DNA of 64,000 nucleotides from an uncultured Phocaeicola sp. (lineage in GTDB: Bacteria > Bacteroidota > Bacteroidia > Bacteroidales > Bacteroidaceae), in assembly GCA_947581855.1 (NCBI GenBank), contig CANPVZ010000022.1, forward strand, positions 1 to 64,000. Reading direction: 5' to 3'. The notes under the pieces are model-generated. The model was not told the DNA's origin. It was given only the letters and a program-made list of their open reading frames with translations, and made no database searches. Position 1 is the first letter of the stretch; each line of letters opens with the position of its first letter. Made by a program: the position numbers and the translations under genes. Shown here piece by piece: positions 1 through 8,906 of this stretch.

Positions 1-204
1 TTCCTCTCTGAAAAATAAATGTTTTTATTGCTTATTATCCGCACCCAAAAAGTTGCATTTATAAGTTGAACTCAAGTGTAAAAGAAATATTTTTAAAATG
101 AATATTCCCTAATTAGAGTAAAAACTTATGGGATTGTAATGTATATATAGATAAAAATAGTTATTTTGCCAACCAAACGATACGAATTATAGTTGAACTA
201 GATT

Positions 205-591
205 ATGGAGAAGAAAAAAATACATATCGAATACATGCTGAGTGCAGTGTCGGGAACTATTTTATGGAATTCTATCAGCACCCCTTCGGGCCTTCAATCG
301 TGGTTTGCCGACATGGTTTCGGCTGAAGAACGAATATTCACATTTAAATGGGGTAAAACCGAAACCAGAAATGCTGAAGTCATCAACTTAAGGACAGGTT
401 CGTTTATCCGCTTCCGGTGGGAAGACGAGGAAGATACTAAATATTATTTCGAACTCAGAATCAGCGTGAACGAACTGACACACGATTATACGCTCGAAGT
501 GATTGATTTTGCCGAACCAGGTGAAGAAAAGGATATGATTGAATTATGGAATTCGCAATTCGAAGCTTTAAGAAGAGCAAGCGGCGTTTAA
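205..591 (+). CDS. START-like (SRPBCC/AHSA1-type) domain protein
   Basis: A 128-residue soluble protein without signal peptide or membrane segment. The spacing of the aromatic and acidic strands (WNSISTPSGLQSWFADMV near the start, FRWEDEED in the middle, a C-terminal helix with LWNSQFEALRR) resembles the small helix-grip START/AHSA1-like proteins found upstream of the LptF/LptG-type permease in Bacteroides. Such domains bind small hydrophobic ligands; no ligand can be read from this sequence. It lies 80 bp before the permease gene, but that gene has its own promoter motif, so the two need not be co-transcribed. The family call is moderately sure; the role is unknown. Confidence 0.7.
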   Translation: MEKKKIHIEYMLSAVSGTILWNSISTPSGLQSWFADMVSAEERIFTFKWGKTETRNAEVINLRTGSFIRFRWEDEEDTKYYFELRISVNELTHDYTLEVIDFAEPGEEKDMIELWNSQFEALRRASGV

Positions 592-638
592 TTCTATAAA
601 AATCATGAAAACATAGGTTTCGTCTGCGTTTTTTATGC

Positions 639-646
639 TAATTTTG
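639..646 (+). promoter_or_regulatory. -7 promoter element of the permease-ribBA operon
   Basis: TAATTTTG fits the Bacteroides -7 consensus TAnnTTTG and lies 26 bp before the permease ATG. No clear -33 element is visible. Confidence 0.55.
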
Positions 647-671
647 CATCTCGATTGCACAAGACAAAAGA

Positions 672-2567
672 ATGCTACGCATAAAAAAGTTAGACATATT
701 CATCATCAAGAGCTTTTCACTCTTGTTTGTAGGTACATTCTTTATCTGCCTTTTCATCTTCATGATGCAGTTTTTGTGGAGAAATGTAGATGAAATGGTC
801 GGAAAAGGATTGGGAGTTAGCGCCTTATTGGAGTTCTTTTATTACGCCGCACTATCCCTAATACCTGTATCGCTTCCGTTGGCTGTATTATTAGCCTCTC
901 TTATCACATTCGGAAATTTCGGCGAACGTTTCGAACTACTGGCCATGAAAGCCGCCGGTATACCTTTACTACGCATCATGCGCCCCCTCATTCTCTTAAT
1001 GGGAGTGGTGTGTTGTGCTTCTTTCTATTTCCAAAATGTAACAGTTCCCGATTCGCAGGTTAAACTTTATACTTTACTCTATTCCATGAAACAAAAATCA
1101 CCGGAACTGGATATTCCGGAGGGGGCTTTTTATGATGAAATAGAAGGATATAATCTGTATGTAAAGAAAAAGAATAAAGAAACCGGTATGCTTTATTCGG
1201 TTATGATATATAACTTTTCCGACGGATTCGAAAATGCGCATATCATTGTAGCGGATTCCGGTAAATTGGAAATCACTGCCGATAAGAAGTTCCTGCAATT
1301 ACATTTATATAATGGGGAACAGTTTGAAAACCTGAAACAGCAAACACGGAATGTCGAGAATGTGCCCTATCGGCGGGAGTCTTTCTGTGAAAAGCATACC
1401 TTAATAGAATTCGACTCCAATTTCAACATGATGGATGGAAGTTTCCTGAATAACCAAGCAGCCAGTAAAAACATGATAGAACTCAGGCATAGCATAGATT
1501 CTATGACTACGAGATTTGACAGCATCGGACGAAATTATTACAAGGAGACACATAACAAACTAGTGCCTATTCGTTTTACGCCTAGGGATTCGGTGAAGAT
1601 TAAAGAATCACCGGTAAAGACGATTAATATGGATAGTTTATTCCGAGTTTCGAGTAAAGCGCAACAGGCACGTATTTTAAAAGCAGCATCGGAAAAGGTG
1701 AACGTAATGCAAAATGAATTGTCATACAAAAGCATTATGATGAAAGAAGCGGACAAGTCGCTCCATAAGCACCAATTGGAATGGTACAACAAAATAGTGT
1801 TATCTTTAGCCTGCATGGTATTTTTCTTCATCGGTGCGCCGCTCGGTGCCATCATCCGTAAAGGAGGATTAGGTATGCCTGTTATTGTATCCGTAATCAT
1901 CTTCCTTATTTATTACATTGTCAATACAATGGGAACCAAAATGGCTCGTGAAGGAACGTGGCACATCTGGATAGGAGCATGGATCAGTACGTTAGTCCTG
2001 GCTCCGATGGGTGTATTCTTCACTTACAAATCCAACAAAGATTCGGTTGTATTCAATATGGATGCTTATATTGAAGTCATCCGCAAGATTTTAGGATTAC
2101 GTAGTAACCGACATATTACTAAAAAAGAGGTAATTATCGAAGATCCGAATTATCAGCGTCTTTACAAGGAATTGGGTGAAATGAGCCTTGAATGCGAAAC
2201 ATACGCCAACTTTCATAAATTTGCCAAAGCTCCTAACTATCTGAGAGTATTTACAAACAATGAAAAAGACATTGCGATAGAAAACATCAGCCGGAAACTA
2301 GAAACCATTGTGGAGGAATTATCCAACAGTAAAGACGGCAAGATATTAAACGCATTGAACGAATATCCAATATTGATTATCGGAGCACATAAAAGTCCTT
2401 TCAGCAACAGATGGCTGAATATATTGGCAGGTTTGGCCGTACCGGTAGGTCTCTTCTTCTATTTCCGCATCTGGCGGTTCGGACTACGCCTGGACAAAGA
2501 CCTGAAGCGGATTGTAGCAACCAACCGTGAAATACAATTGGACATAGAACAATTAAAACAGAAATAG
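672..2567 (+). CDS. LptF/LptG family (YjgP/YjgQ) permease
   Basis: Inner-membrane permease related to LptF/LptG, which together with LptB extract lipopolysaccharide from the inner membrane and push it to the outer membrane. Three hydrophobic segments occupy roughly residues 15-120, a long periplasmic region follows (about 130-365), and further membrane segments lie at about 370-455, the usual half-transporter layout. At 631 residues it is much longer than the E. coli proteins (about 360): a charged cytoplasmic extension and one more hydrophobic segment (about 585-605) follow, as I recall for the Bacteroidetes form. The start is the first ATG after a TAATTTTG promoter motif. ribBA follows after 2 bp, so the two genes are almost certainly co-transcribed. 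Confidence 0.85.
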   Translation: MLRIKKLDIFIIKSFSLLFVGTFFICLFIFMMQFLWRNVDEMVGKGLGVSALLEFFYYAALSLIPVSLPLAVLLASLITFGNFGERFELLAMKAAGIPLLRIMRPLILLMGVVCCASFYFQNVTVPDSQVKLYTLLYSMKQKSPELDIPEGAFYDEIEGYNLYVKKKNKETGMLYSVMIYNFSDGFENAHIIVADSGKLEITADKKFLQLHLYNGEQFENLKQQTRNVENVPYRRESFCEKHTLIEFDSNFNMMDGSFLNNQAASKNMIELRHSIDSMTTRFDSIGRNYYKETHNKLVPIRFTPRDSVKIKESPVKTINMDSLFRVSSKAQQARILKAASEKVNVMQNELSYKSIMMKEADKSLHKHQLEWYNKIVLSLACMVFFFIGAPLGAIIRKGGLGMPVIVSVIIFLIYYIVNTMGTKMAREGTWHIWIGAWISTLVLAPMGVFFTYKSNKDSVVFNMDAYIEVIRKILGLRSNRHITKKEVIIEDPNYQRLYKELGEMSLECETYANFHKFAKAPNYLRVFTNNEKDIAIENISRKLETIVEELSNSKDGKILNALNEYPILIIGAHKSPFSNRWLNILAGLAVPVGLFFYFRIWRFGLRLDKDLKRIVATNREIQLDIEQLKQK

Positions 2568-2569
2568 AT

Positions 2570-3784
2570 ATGGAAAAAATCAAGTTAGACACTATTGATG
2601 AGGCAATAGAAGATTTCCGCGAAGGCAAGTTCGTAGTTGTGGTCGATGATGAAGACCGCGAAAACGAAGGCGATCTGATTATTGCTGCGGAAAAAATCAC
2701 GGCGGAACAGGTAAACTTCATGCTTATGTACGCACGAGGTGTTCTCTGCGCTCCCATCACCATTTCCCGCTGCAAAGAGCTGGAGTTACCTCACCAAGTG
2801 GACGACAATACATCTCTTTTGGGTACTCCTTTTACTGTTACCATCGATAAAATAGAAGGTTGCAGTACGGGTGTTTCTGCCGCCGACAGAGCTGAAACCA
2901 TCCGGGCATTGGCAGACCCGGCTTCCACTCCTCAAACTTTTGGTCGCCCGGGACATGTGAACCCTCTGTATGCACAAGATAAGGGAGTGTTGCGCCGTGC
3001 AGGACATACCGAAGCTGCCATCGACTTGGCACGCCTTGCCGGTCTTTACCCTGCCGGAGCTTTAATGGAAATTATGAACGAAGACGGTACCATGGCGCGT
3101 CTACCTCAGCTACGCGCCTTTGCCGATCAGCATAATTTGAAACTGATTTCTATCCACGATTTGATTGCTTACCGTTTGAAAGAGGAGTCGATAGTGGAGA
3201 AAGGTGTCGAGGTAAATATGCCTACCGAATACGGACAGTTCCGCCTGATTCCTTTCCGTCAGAAATCAAACGGATTGGAGCATGTAGCATTGTTTAAAGG
3301 CACTTGGAAAGAAGACGAACCTATTTTAGTACGTGTACACTCTTCCTGCGCTACCGGCGACATCTTCAGTTCCATGCGTTGCGATTGCGGCGAACAACTT
3401 CACAAAGCCATGCAGATGATTGAAAAAGAAGGAAAAGGGGTAGTGGTATATTTAAATCAGGAAGGACGCGGCATCGGTCTGATGGAGAAAATGAAAGCAT
3501 ACAAACTGCAAGAAGACGGTATGGATACTGTAGACGCAAATATTTGTCTGGGACATCTAGCCGATGAACGCGATTATGGAGTAGGCGCCCAGATTCTGCG
3601 TGAATTAGGCGTGCACAATATGCGGTTGATGACCAACAATCCGGTAAAGCGTATTGGACTGGAGGCTTACGGCTTAAAAATTGTGGAAAACGTACCTATC
3701 GAAATCACGCCCAATCCTTATAACGAACGTTATTTGAAAACCAAGAAAGAACGTATGGGACATACCTTGCACCTCAGCAAATAA
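2570..3784 (+). CDS. ribBA: bifunctional 3,4-dihydroxy-2-butanone-4-phosphate synthase / GTP cyclohydrolase II
   Basis: Carries out both entry reactions of riboflavin synthesis. The N-terminal half (about 1-200) is the RibB domain, converting ribulose 5-phosphate to 3,4-dihydroxy-2-butanone 4-phosphate: acidic motif [11 protein letters not shown], then [15 protein letters not shown] and a [17 protein letters not shown] strand. The C-terminal half (about 205-404) is RibA, opening GTP: the [10 protein letters not shown] and RCDCGEQL segments carry the zinc cysteines and [20 protein letters not shown] belongs to the active site. Length is typical for RibBA fusions and both halves look intact. 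It directly follows the permease gene (2-bp gap) and has no FMN riboswitch of its own. Confidence 0.95.
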   Translation: MEKIKLDTIDEAIEDFREGKFVVVVDDEDRENEGDLIIAAEKITAEQVNFMLMYARGVLCAPITISRCKELELPHQVDDNTSLLGTPFTVTIDKIEGCSTGVSAADRAETIRALADPASTPQTFGRPGHVNPLYAQDKGVLRRAGHTEAAIDLARLAGLYPAGALMEIMNEDGTMARLPQLRAFADQHNLKLISIHDLIAYRLKEESIVEKGVEVNMPTEYGQFRLIPFRQKSNGLEHVALFKGTWKEDEPILVRVHSSCATGDIFSSMRCDCGEQLHKAMQMIEKEGKGVVVYLNQEGRGIGLMEKMKAYKLQEDGMDTVDANICLGHLADERDYGVGAQILRELGVHNMRLMTNNPVKRIGLEAYGLKIVENVPIEITPNPYNERYLKTKKERMGHTLHLSK

Positions 3785-3807
3785 TGGAGGATGGAAAGGG
3801 TGTTATA

Positions 3808-3988
3808 AAGGAGGCAAAGAAATAAAGGAGGTATCGCTTTGCCCTGGAGTTAGAAGAAGATTAAGAAATGGAAGAGCTAACAATGTAAAAAGATAAGCTC
3901 TATTATAAAAGAAGATCAAATTATAAAGATGATAACGATATAGAGGGAGGTAAAGTAACAAAAGAGGTATCGCTTTACTCTGGAATTA
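3808..3988. repeat. two diverged 45-bp direct repeats in the ribBA-aspC gap
   Basis: The segments 3808-3852 and 3944-3988 share GAGGTATCGCTTT and flanking bases at about 80% identity, 136 bp apart. The 350-bp gap holds no convincing gene; apart from this duplication I see nothing else in it. Confidence 0.6.
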
Positions 3989-4133
3989 CAAAATTTATCG
4001 TTTACATCAATTTAGGAATTTAAATCGAGAAATGATCACTTTGAAACAAAAAGACCATTTCTGTTATTTTTAACAAGGGATGCCTGCGAAACTTAAAGAA
4101 CATAGTAAATTAACAGTTTAATACATAAAAGCA

Positions 4134-5327
4134 ATGAACCAATTATCCGATCGTTTAAACCGATTGTCTCCTTCCGAGACTCTCGCCATGTCACAGAAAA
4201 GTAGTGAGCTAAAAGCTCAAGGTGTAGATGTCATTAACCTCAGCGTTGGTGAGCCGGACTTCAATACGCCCGACCATATTAAAGAAGCTGCTAAGAAGGC
4301 TATTGACGAGAACTATTCCAGATATTCCCCCGTTGCGGGATATCCGGCTTTGCGTAATGCTATTGTTGCTAAATTAAAAAACGAAAACGGATTGGATTAT
4401 ACCGCCACGCAAATCACATGTGCAAACGGTGCGAAACAGAGTGTTTGTAACGTAGTAATGGCACTAGTGGGCGAAGGTGATGAAGTAATCGTCCCGGCGC
4501 CTTATTGGGTTAGTTATCCGGAAATGGTCAAACTGGCTGACGGTACACCTGTTATCGTCCGTGCAGGTATCGAACAGGACTTTAAGATTACTCCGGCTCA
4601 GTTAGAAGCTGCTATAACTCCGAAAACCAAAGCTTTGATTCTTTGTTCACCGTCTAACCCTACCGGTTCTGTTTACAGCAAGCAAGAACTTGCCGGATTA
4701 GCCGCCGTATTGGCTAAACATCCGCATGTATATATTATTGCCGATGAAATCTATGAACATATCAATTATGTGGGTAAGCACGAAAGTATCGCTCAATTCC
4801 CGGAACTAAAAGACCAGGTTGTCATCATCAACGGTGTTTCTAAAGCCTACGCCATGACCGGATGGAGAATCGGTTTCGCTGCTGGGCCGGAATGGATTAT
4901 CAAGGCATGTAACAAATTGCAGGGACAATACACTTCAGGACCTTGCTCCGTATCTCAAAAAGCTGCCGAAGCTGCTTATACGGGAACTCAGGCTCCGGTT
5001 GAAGAAATGCGACAAGCTTTCGAACGCCGCCGTAATCTGATTGTAAAATTGGCTAAAGAGATTCCGGGCTTCGAAGTTAACGTTCCACAAGGAGCTTTCT
5101 ATATATTCCCGAAATGTGATACTTATTTTGGTAAATCTGCCGGTGACCGTAAAATCAACAATGCCGCTGATTTAGCGATGTATTTGTTAGAAGTAGGTCA
5201 TGTAGCTTGCGTAGGAGGTGGCGCATTCGGCGCTCCTGAATGCATTCGCATGAGTTATGCAACTTCCGATGAGAACATTGTAGAATCCATGCGCCGCATT
5301 AAAGAGGCCTTGGCAGCTTTGAAATAA
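4134..5327 (+). CDS. aspC: pyridoxal-phosphate aminotransferase, aspartate aminotransferase type (class I, subgroup I-gamma)
   Basis: Cytosolic PLP enzyme that moves an amino group between aspartate (or similar amino acids) and 2-oxoglutarate. Fold-type I marks are in order: SVGEPDFNTPDHI near residues 37-49, CSPSNPTGSVYS with the cofactor-contacting asparagine, IIADEIYEHI with the aspartate that pairs with the pyridine nitrogen, then SKAYAMTGWRIGFAAG carrying the Schiff-base lysine near residue 240, and the substrate-binding arginine in ECIRMSYATS. At 397 residues it has the normal length. Single gene with its own terminator about 60 bp downstream. Exact substrate range cannot be read from sequence. 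Confidence 0.9.
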   Translation: MNQLSDRLNRLSPSETLAMSQKSSELKAQGVDVINLSVGEPDFNTPDHIKEAAKKAIDENYSRYSPVAGYPALRNAIVAKLKNENGLDYTATQITCANGAKQSVCNVVMALVGEGDEVIVPAPYWVSYPEMVKLADGTPVIVRAGIEQDFKITPAQLEAAITPKTKALILCSPSNPTGSVYSKQELAGLAAVLAKHPHVYIIADEIYEHINYVGKHESIAQFPELKDQVVIINGVSKAYAMTGWRIGFAAGPEWIIKACNKLQGQYTSGPCSVSQKAAEAAYTGTQAPVEEMRQAFERRRNLIVKLAKEIPGFEVNVPQGAFYIFPKCDTYFGKSAGDRKINNAADLAMYLLEVGHVACVGGGAFGAPECIRMSYATSDENIVESMRRIKEALAALK

Positions 5328-5391
5328 GAAAAAAGAAATAAAGAGAGTAAAAGTTCTACTAACTCTCCCATAAAACAAAAGAACGCGGATT

Positions 5392-5457
5392 AACCCGGCG
5401 ATGAAAGCAGATCAAACATTTACTTCTGTTTTATTTCCGGATTAATCTGCGTTTTTT
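5392..5457 (+). terminator. terminator after the aminotransferase gene
   Basis: A 12-bp stem (AACGCGGATTAA at 5392-5403 with TTAATCTGCGTT at 5442-5453) closes a long loop and is followed by a T-run. Confidence 0.7.
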
Positions 5458-5506
5458 AATAACCAGCAAACCACCACCTGTCTTTTGCCATATCTCCCTA
5501 CATTAA

Positions 5507-5524
5507 TAGTTATTCGAATAACTA
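5507..5524. repeat. perfect 18-bp palindrome
   Basis: TAGTTATTCGAATAACTA is a perfect dyad with no spacer, in the 550-bp gene-free stretch between the aminotransferase and the ferredoxin. It could be a repressor operator, but no gene starts nearby on the plus strand. Confidence 0.5.
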
Positions 5525-5651
5525 TACTAGTCAGAGCGCATCACCTTAAGAGTTATTCCCATGCACTTTATCAGTTTCTCCGGAAAAGAAAAACCTTTCA
5601 ACCTACTAAGAACAGAGATTACTATTTAAAAATACCGGCCACAGAAGCTAT

Positions 5652-5743
5652 GGAAAGAACATAACGATTAAAATGAAAAAAGTTACCATTGAAAAACATC
5701 CACCATTGGACTAGAGGGGAGGGAAAGAACATAACGATTAAAA
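5652..5743. repeat. 22-bp exact direct repeat, two copies 70 bp apart
   Basis: GGAAAGAACATAACGATTAA plus one more A and its neighbour occurs at 5652-5673 and 5722-5743 without mismatch. The rest of this stretch holds no gene I would defend: a 64-codon frame crossing it reads through the ferredoxin terminator. Confidence 0.6.
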
Positions 5744-5810
5744 CAGAAGGAATCTACCATGGAAGTAGCATTGCTATTGAAAAGAAAAGCATCAGACACA
5801 TCAAAACATT

Positions 5811-5850
5811 AAAAAAGGAGCACGGACTTTTACATCCATACTCCTTTTAT
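5811..5850 (-). terminator. terminator of the ferredoxin gene
   Basis: On the minus strand AAAAGGAG pairs with CTCCTTTT and is followed by further Ts, 25 bp after the ferredoxin stop. Confidence 0.7.
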
Positions 5851-5874
5851 TCTTTCAAACTTATGGAGTTGTAT

Positions 5875-6042
5875 TTATCCTAAGCTGATAGCTTCAGAAG
5901 GACAAACATCAGCACATGTTCCACACTCAGTGCACAATTCAGGATTGATTGAATAGATATCACCTTCGCTGATTGCTCCTACCGGACATTCGTCAATACA
6001 AGTTCCACATGCGATACAATCGCTACCAATTACGTAAGCCAT
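5875..6042 (-). CDS. 2[4Fe-4S] ferredoxin, 55 residues
   Basis: A small cytosolic electron carrier of the clostridial/bacterial type. Two complete cluster motifs are visible: CIACGTCIDECP (residues 9-20) and CTECGTCADVCP (37-48), each CxxCxxCxxxCP, as expected for two [4Fe-4S] clusters with the fourth cysteine of each donated crosswise. The protein begins MAYVIGSDC and ends AISLG. Its promoter motif (TACATTTG at 6083-6090) lies 41 bp upstream and a terminator follows, so it is a single-gene unit. The natural partner is likely an anaerobic oxidoreductase such as pyruvate:ferredoxin oxidoreductase or hydrogenase, encoded elsewhere (inference). Confidence 0.95.
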   Translation of the reverse strand: MAYVIGSDCIACGTCIDECPVGAISEGDIYSINPELCTECGTCADVCPSEAISLG

Positions 6043-6082
6043 TTTCTTATCAATTTAATTTATTAGTACTCTTTTTCATTGG

Positions 6083-6090
6083 CAAATGTA
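6083..6090 (-). promoter_or_regulatory. -7 promoter element of the ferredoxin gene
   Basis: Minus-strand TACATTTG fits TAnnTTTG. Confidence 0.5.
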
Positions 6091-6273
6091 CATGTTTTCC
6101 TCGTTGGTTGTCCTTTAAAAACGCAAAATTGTATTAATTTGTATTCCGTCTAAATAAAATTACGATTTCCCATATACATTTTCCACTTATTGGGGCAATA
6201 AGTATACCGAAGAAAACACAAAAAAGAAGATTGAACGTAATACCCAAAACATTTTCAACGTTCATTTCTACTA

Positions 6274-7134
6274 TCAGTTCTTTTGAAATTTTAAAACCAT
6301 CCTTCCTATAAAGCGGCCATTCTTTCCCATTTGTTGAACCGGAACCTCCACTCCATCCAAATTCTTATAAAATAACGGAGCTTTGAAATAAGAATGGGAA
6401 TGCCCTCCCAATACAACGTCAATATTACGTGTGGCAGAAATTAAAACCTCGTCACCTTCCAATCCCTTCCATCCCAAATGAGACAAGCAAATAACCACAT
6501 CACAATGTTTTTTTTTCTTCAACAAAGTAGCCACGCGGTTGGCACAATCTATGGGATTCTTATACACCAACCCTTCATAGTTTTTCTGCTGTACTAATCC
6601 TTCCAGTTTCGGACCAAGTCCAAAAACACCAATCTTTAAACCATTACGATGCAAAATTATATAAGGCTTCACTATTCCTTCCAATACAGTACCTTCTACA
6701 CCATAATTCGCACATACAATAGGAAACTTCGCAGTCCGGAACAAACGAGCCATATTCTCCAGACCAAAATCAAATTCATGGTTTCCGATTGTCCCCGCAT
6801 CATATCCTACTTGATTCATTAAAGAAACCTCCACATCTCCTTTAAACATATTATAATAAGGAGAACCCTGAGAAAAATCACCCGAATCAAAAAGAAGCAT
6901 ATCAGGATGTTGCTTGCGCATCTCTTTCAGAAAAGTAGCCCTGCGCACAAATCCGGCCTTACCTGCCTGAGCCGTATCCGGATTATGTGTTTCGATCGGC
7001 TCAATGCAACTATGTGTATCATTCGTGTGGAAAATATAAAGTTCTTTCAGATTTTGAGCTGAAAGCTCTGCATACAAGCATAAAGCAAATAATAAGAGAA
7101 TCCAGCGTTTCGAAGTCTTATTTGTTTTCATCAT
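6274..7134 (-). CDS. 5'-nucleotidase/UDP-sugar hydrolase family, metallophosphatase domain as a separate exported protein
   Basis: Exported metal-dependent phosphatase (286 residues; hydrophobic signal segment at about 10-26 ending SAQ). The dinuclear-metal motifs of the calcineurin-like fold appear in order: FHTNDTHS with the first Asp-x-His, LLFDSGDFSQGS, GTIGNHEFDFG, then LSHLGWKG and VVLGGHSHSY. In most bacteria this domain is fused to the substrate-binding C-terminal domain seen here in the preceding gene (7131-7904), whose end it overlaps by 4 bp. The pair therefore probably forms a two-subunit 5'-nucleotidase in the periplasm or on the surface, salvaging nucleosides and phosphate. Confidence 0.88.
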   Translation of the reverse strand: MMKTNKTSKRWILLLFALCLYAELSAQNLKELYIFHTNDTHSCIEPIETHNPDTAQAGKAGFVRRATFLKEMRKQHPDMLLFDSGDFSQGSPYYNMFKGDVEVSLMNQVGYDAGTIGNHEFDFGLENMARLFRTAKFPIVCANYGVEGTVLEGIVKPYIILHRNGLKIGVFGLGPKLEGLVQQKNYEGLVYKNPIDCANRVATLLKKKKHCDVVICLSHLGWKGLEGDEVLISATRNIDVVLGGHSHSYFKAPLFYKNLDGVEVPVQQMGKNGRFIGRMVLKFQKN

Positions 7135-7904
7135 TTGTTTGGTTTTACTGTAACACGTCCATCAATACGAGAAATAACTTTTTTACCCTGTTTATGCAAG
7201 TCCGCCACATAATTAAGGAACAACAGTCGCAGAGTAGCGCCTTCCGGCAGAAATTTTTCATTGGAAAGTTTAAGAGCAGACATGCCGTCATTACCTTCAG
7301 CCAAATAATCAATGGTAGCTACTTTATAAATGCGCCCTTCATCAATCGGTTTTCCGCCAACTTCCACCTTCAATAGCTTTTTATTAGAGATAACCATACG
7401 GGCACCACTAATGCCTTCTCCGCCTGTCGAAGCTATATTTTCAAACAGTTGCTTCAATTGCAATCCTGTCAAGGTTACAATACATAGGGTATTTTCAAAA
7501 GGCAGAATCTGATAGATATTTCCATATGTAATCTCGCCCTCAGCCAAAGAGGTACGCAAACCACCTACATTCACTAAACCAACCTCCGCCTCCTTACCCA
7601 GGTATTTTTTCGATGCTTCACGCAATACATCCGCTACCAAGTTGGATAAAAGACTTTCCGGACGATCGGAAACCATACTCATAGCCGACTCCCCAACAAC
7701 GGGAGACATCACACTGTCTACTTTTGCTTTGTATGGTGCTAAGATGGCCAAAACCTCCTTATCAGGGTTTTTATCGTATACCGACGTTATTTCGGAACGT
7801 CCGCCCTGCACCGATACCAAACTGTACGAAGCTGTATGACAAGCACTTCCCCATAATATAACAGAAGCCAAGCAGAACACTGAAATATGTTTCAACTGTA
7901 TCAT
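7131..7904 (-). CDS. 5'-nucleotidase C-terminal (substrate-binding) domain protein
   Basis: A 257-residue exported protein, probably a lipoprotein (lipobox-like LWGSAC, cysteine near residue 22). It matches the C-terminal domain of 5'-nucleotidases: RPESLLSNLVADVLRE, VGLVNVGGLRTSLAEGEITYGN and LPFENTLCIVTLTGLQLKQL, then KVATIDYLAEGNDGM; in the fused enzymes this half binds the nucleoside and supplies the hinge. It has no metallophosphatase domain: that is encoded by the next gene downstream, overlapping by 4 bp. The order (C-domain gene first) is reversed relative to the fused enzyme. Promoter motif TACTTTTG lies 27 bp upstream of the start. Confidence 0.88.
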   Translation of the reverse strand: MIQLKHISVFCLASVILWGSACHTASYSLVSVQGGRSEITSVYDKNPDKEVLAILAPYKAKVDSVMSPVVGESAMSMVSDRPESLLSNLVADVLREASKKYLGKEAEVGLVNVGGLRTSLAEGEITYGNIYQILPFENTLCIVTLTGLQLKQLFENIASTGGEGISGARMVISNKKLLKVEVGGKPIDEGRIYKVATIDYLAEGNDGMSALKLSNEKFLPEGATLRLLFLNYVADLHKQGKKVISRIDGRVTVKPNK

Positions 7905-7930
7905 TAACTTTCAACTTATAATTTAGCTTC

Positions 7931-7938
7931 CAAAAGTA
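7931..7938 (-). promoter_or_regulatory. -7 promoter element of the split 5'-nucleotidase operon
   Basis: Minus-strand TACTTTTG fits TAnnTTTG. Confidence 0.5.
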
Positions 7939-7987
7939 AACAAAAAAGCAAGAACTGCATAGAGTATTTAAAAAAATGTGTATATAC

Positions 7988-8018
7988 TTGTATGTCTGCT
8001 AAATAATTTGTTACTTTG
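7988..8018 (+). promoter_or_regulatory. promoter of rplS
   Basis: TTG at 7988-7990 and TTACTTTG at 8011-8018 are 20 bp apart, the usual -33/-7 spacing. The transcript would have a leader of roughly 80 nt before the L19 start. Confidence 0.5.
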
Positions 8019-8103
8019 CACCGCTTTCGCGCAATCGCTGTCATAGGAAGAGTAACTTGGCATGTTGCGTTGGTAACGATAAACAATTTAATAATAAAAA
8101 CAG

Positions 8104-8457
8104 ATGGATTTAATTAAAATTGCTGAAGAAGCATTTGCTACGGGTAAGGAATATCCCAAATTCAAAGCTGGCGATACTGTAACTGTAGCATATCGTATCG
8201 TTGAGGGTAGCAAAGAGCGTATACAGTTGTATCGTGGCGTTGTTATCCGCATTTCAGGTCATGGCGACAAAAAACGTTTCACAGTTCGTAAGATGTCCGG
8301 AACAATAGGTGTTGAACGTATCTTCCCTATCGAATCACCGGCTATCGACAGTATCACTGTAAACAAAATCGGTAAAGTACGCAGAGCTAAATTGTATTAT
8401 TTACGTGCGCTTACCGGTAAAAAAGCCAGAATTCAGGAAAAAAGAGTTAATCTGTAA
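8104..8457 (+). CDS. rplS: 50S ribosomal protein L19
   Basis: A 117-residue basic ribosomal protein at the interface of the two subunits. Family signature stretches are present: [54 protein letters not shown] and the lysine/arginine-rich C-terminus [20 protein letters not shown]. The length is normal. It stands alone here rather than in the rpsP-rimM-trmD-rplS operon of proteobacteria, with its own promoter and two successive near-identical terminators. Confidence 0.97.
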   Translation: MDLIKIAEEAFATGKEYPKFKAGDTVTVAYRIVEGSKERIQLYRGVVIRISGHGDKKRFTVRKMSGTIGVERIFPIESPAIDSITVNKIGKVRRAKLYYLRALTGKKARIQEKRVNL

Positions 8458-8471
8458 TACTTTATTCCTAC

Positions 8472-8509
8472 AAAAAAGAAGGTGTCTGAAAAGGATACCT
8501 TCTTTTTTT
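8472..8509 (+). terminator. terminator 1 after rplS
   Basis: AAAAAAGAAGGTGTC pairs with GATACCTTCTTTTTTT around the loop TGAAAAG: a strong stem with a T-run. Confidence 0.85.
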
Positions 8510-8568
8510 GTCCTACTCTCCCCCCCCTCTTAGAAATATTCAGTACCTATCGCAATACTTAAAAGTAT

Positions 8569-8606
8569 AAAAAAAGGTGTCTGAAAAGGATGCCTTCTTT
8601 TTTTAT
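8569..8606 (+). terminator. terminator 2 after rplS, duplicate of the first
   Basis: AAAAAAGGTGTCTGAAAAGG followed by ATGCCTTCTTTTTTT repeats the first terminator with one loop-side change, 97 bp further on. Confidence 0.75.
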
Positions 8607-8705
8607 TATGCCATCCGTTTATTATCCATTTTTGTTTTTAAAACCTATTTGTTCTTCTCAATGATCACTTTTCGAGAAGTCACCCAACAGAAATAAGTAA
8701 AAATC

Positions 8706-8750
8706 AAAAGGGGGCTGTCCCAAAAATCGGATAGCCCCCTTCTATTTTTA
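8706..8750. terminator. third hairpin terminator before the RPNQ-repeat gene
   Basis: AGGGGGCTGTCC pairs with GGATAGCCCCCT around CAAAAATC and is followed by TCTATTTTTA. A-rich sequence upstream means it could stop the convergent minus-strand gene as well. Confidence 0.75.
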
Positions 8751-8906
8751 TTCACTGAATATCTCCCTTTCGTTTCCAATCTGAGTTTTAGCCTTCTCTG
8801 CTATGTACTATTATCTGCACCGAACACATAATTGTACAGAAATTAACAACAAGCAAAACAAAACCGTTTTTTAGCCAGTTTCTTTTTTGTGTTTATAAAA
8901 GGATGT

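Noticed and set aside
5689..5883. 64-codon plus-strand frame before the ferredoxin
   Set aside because: It is built from the 22-bp direct repeat, crosses the ferredoxin terminator and overlaps the ferredoxin 3' end.
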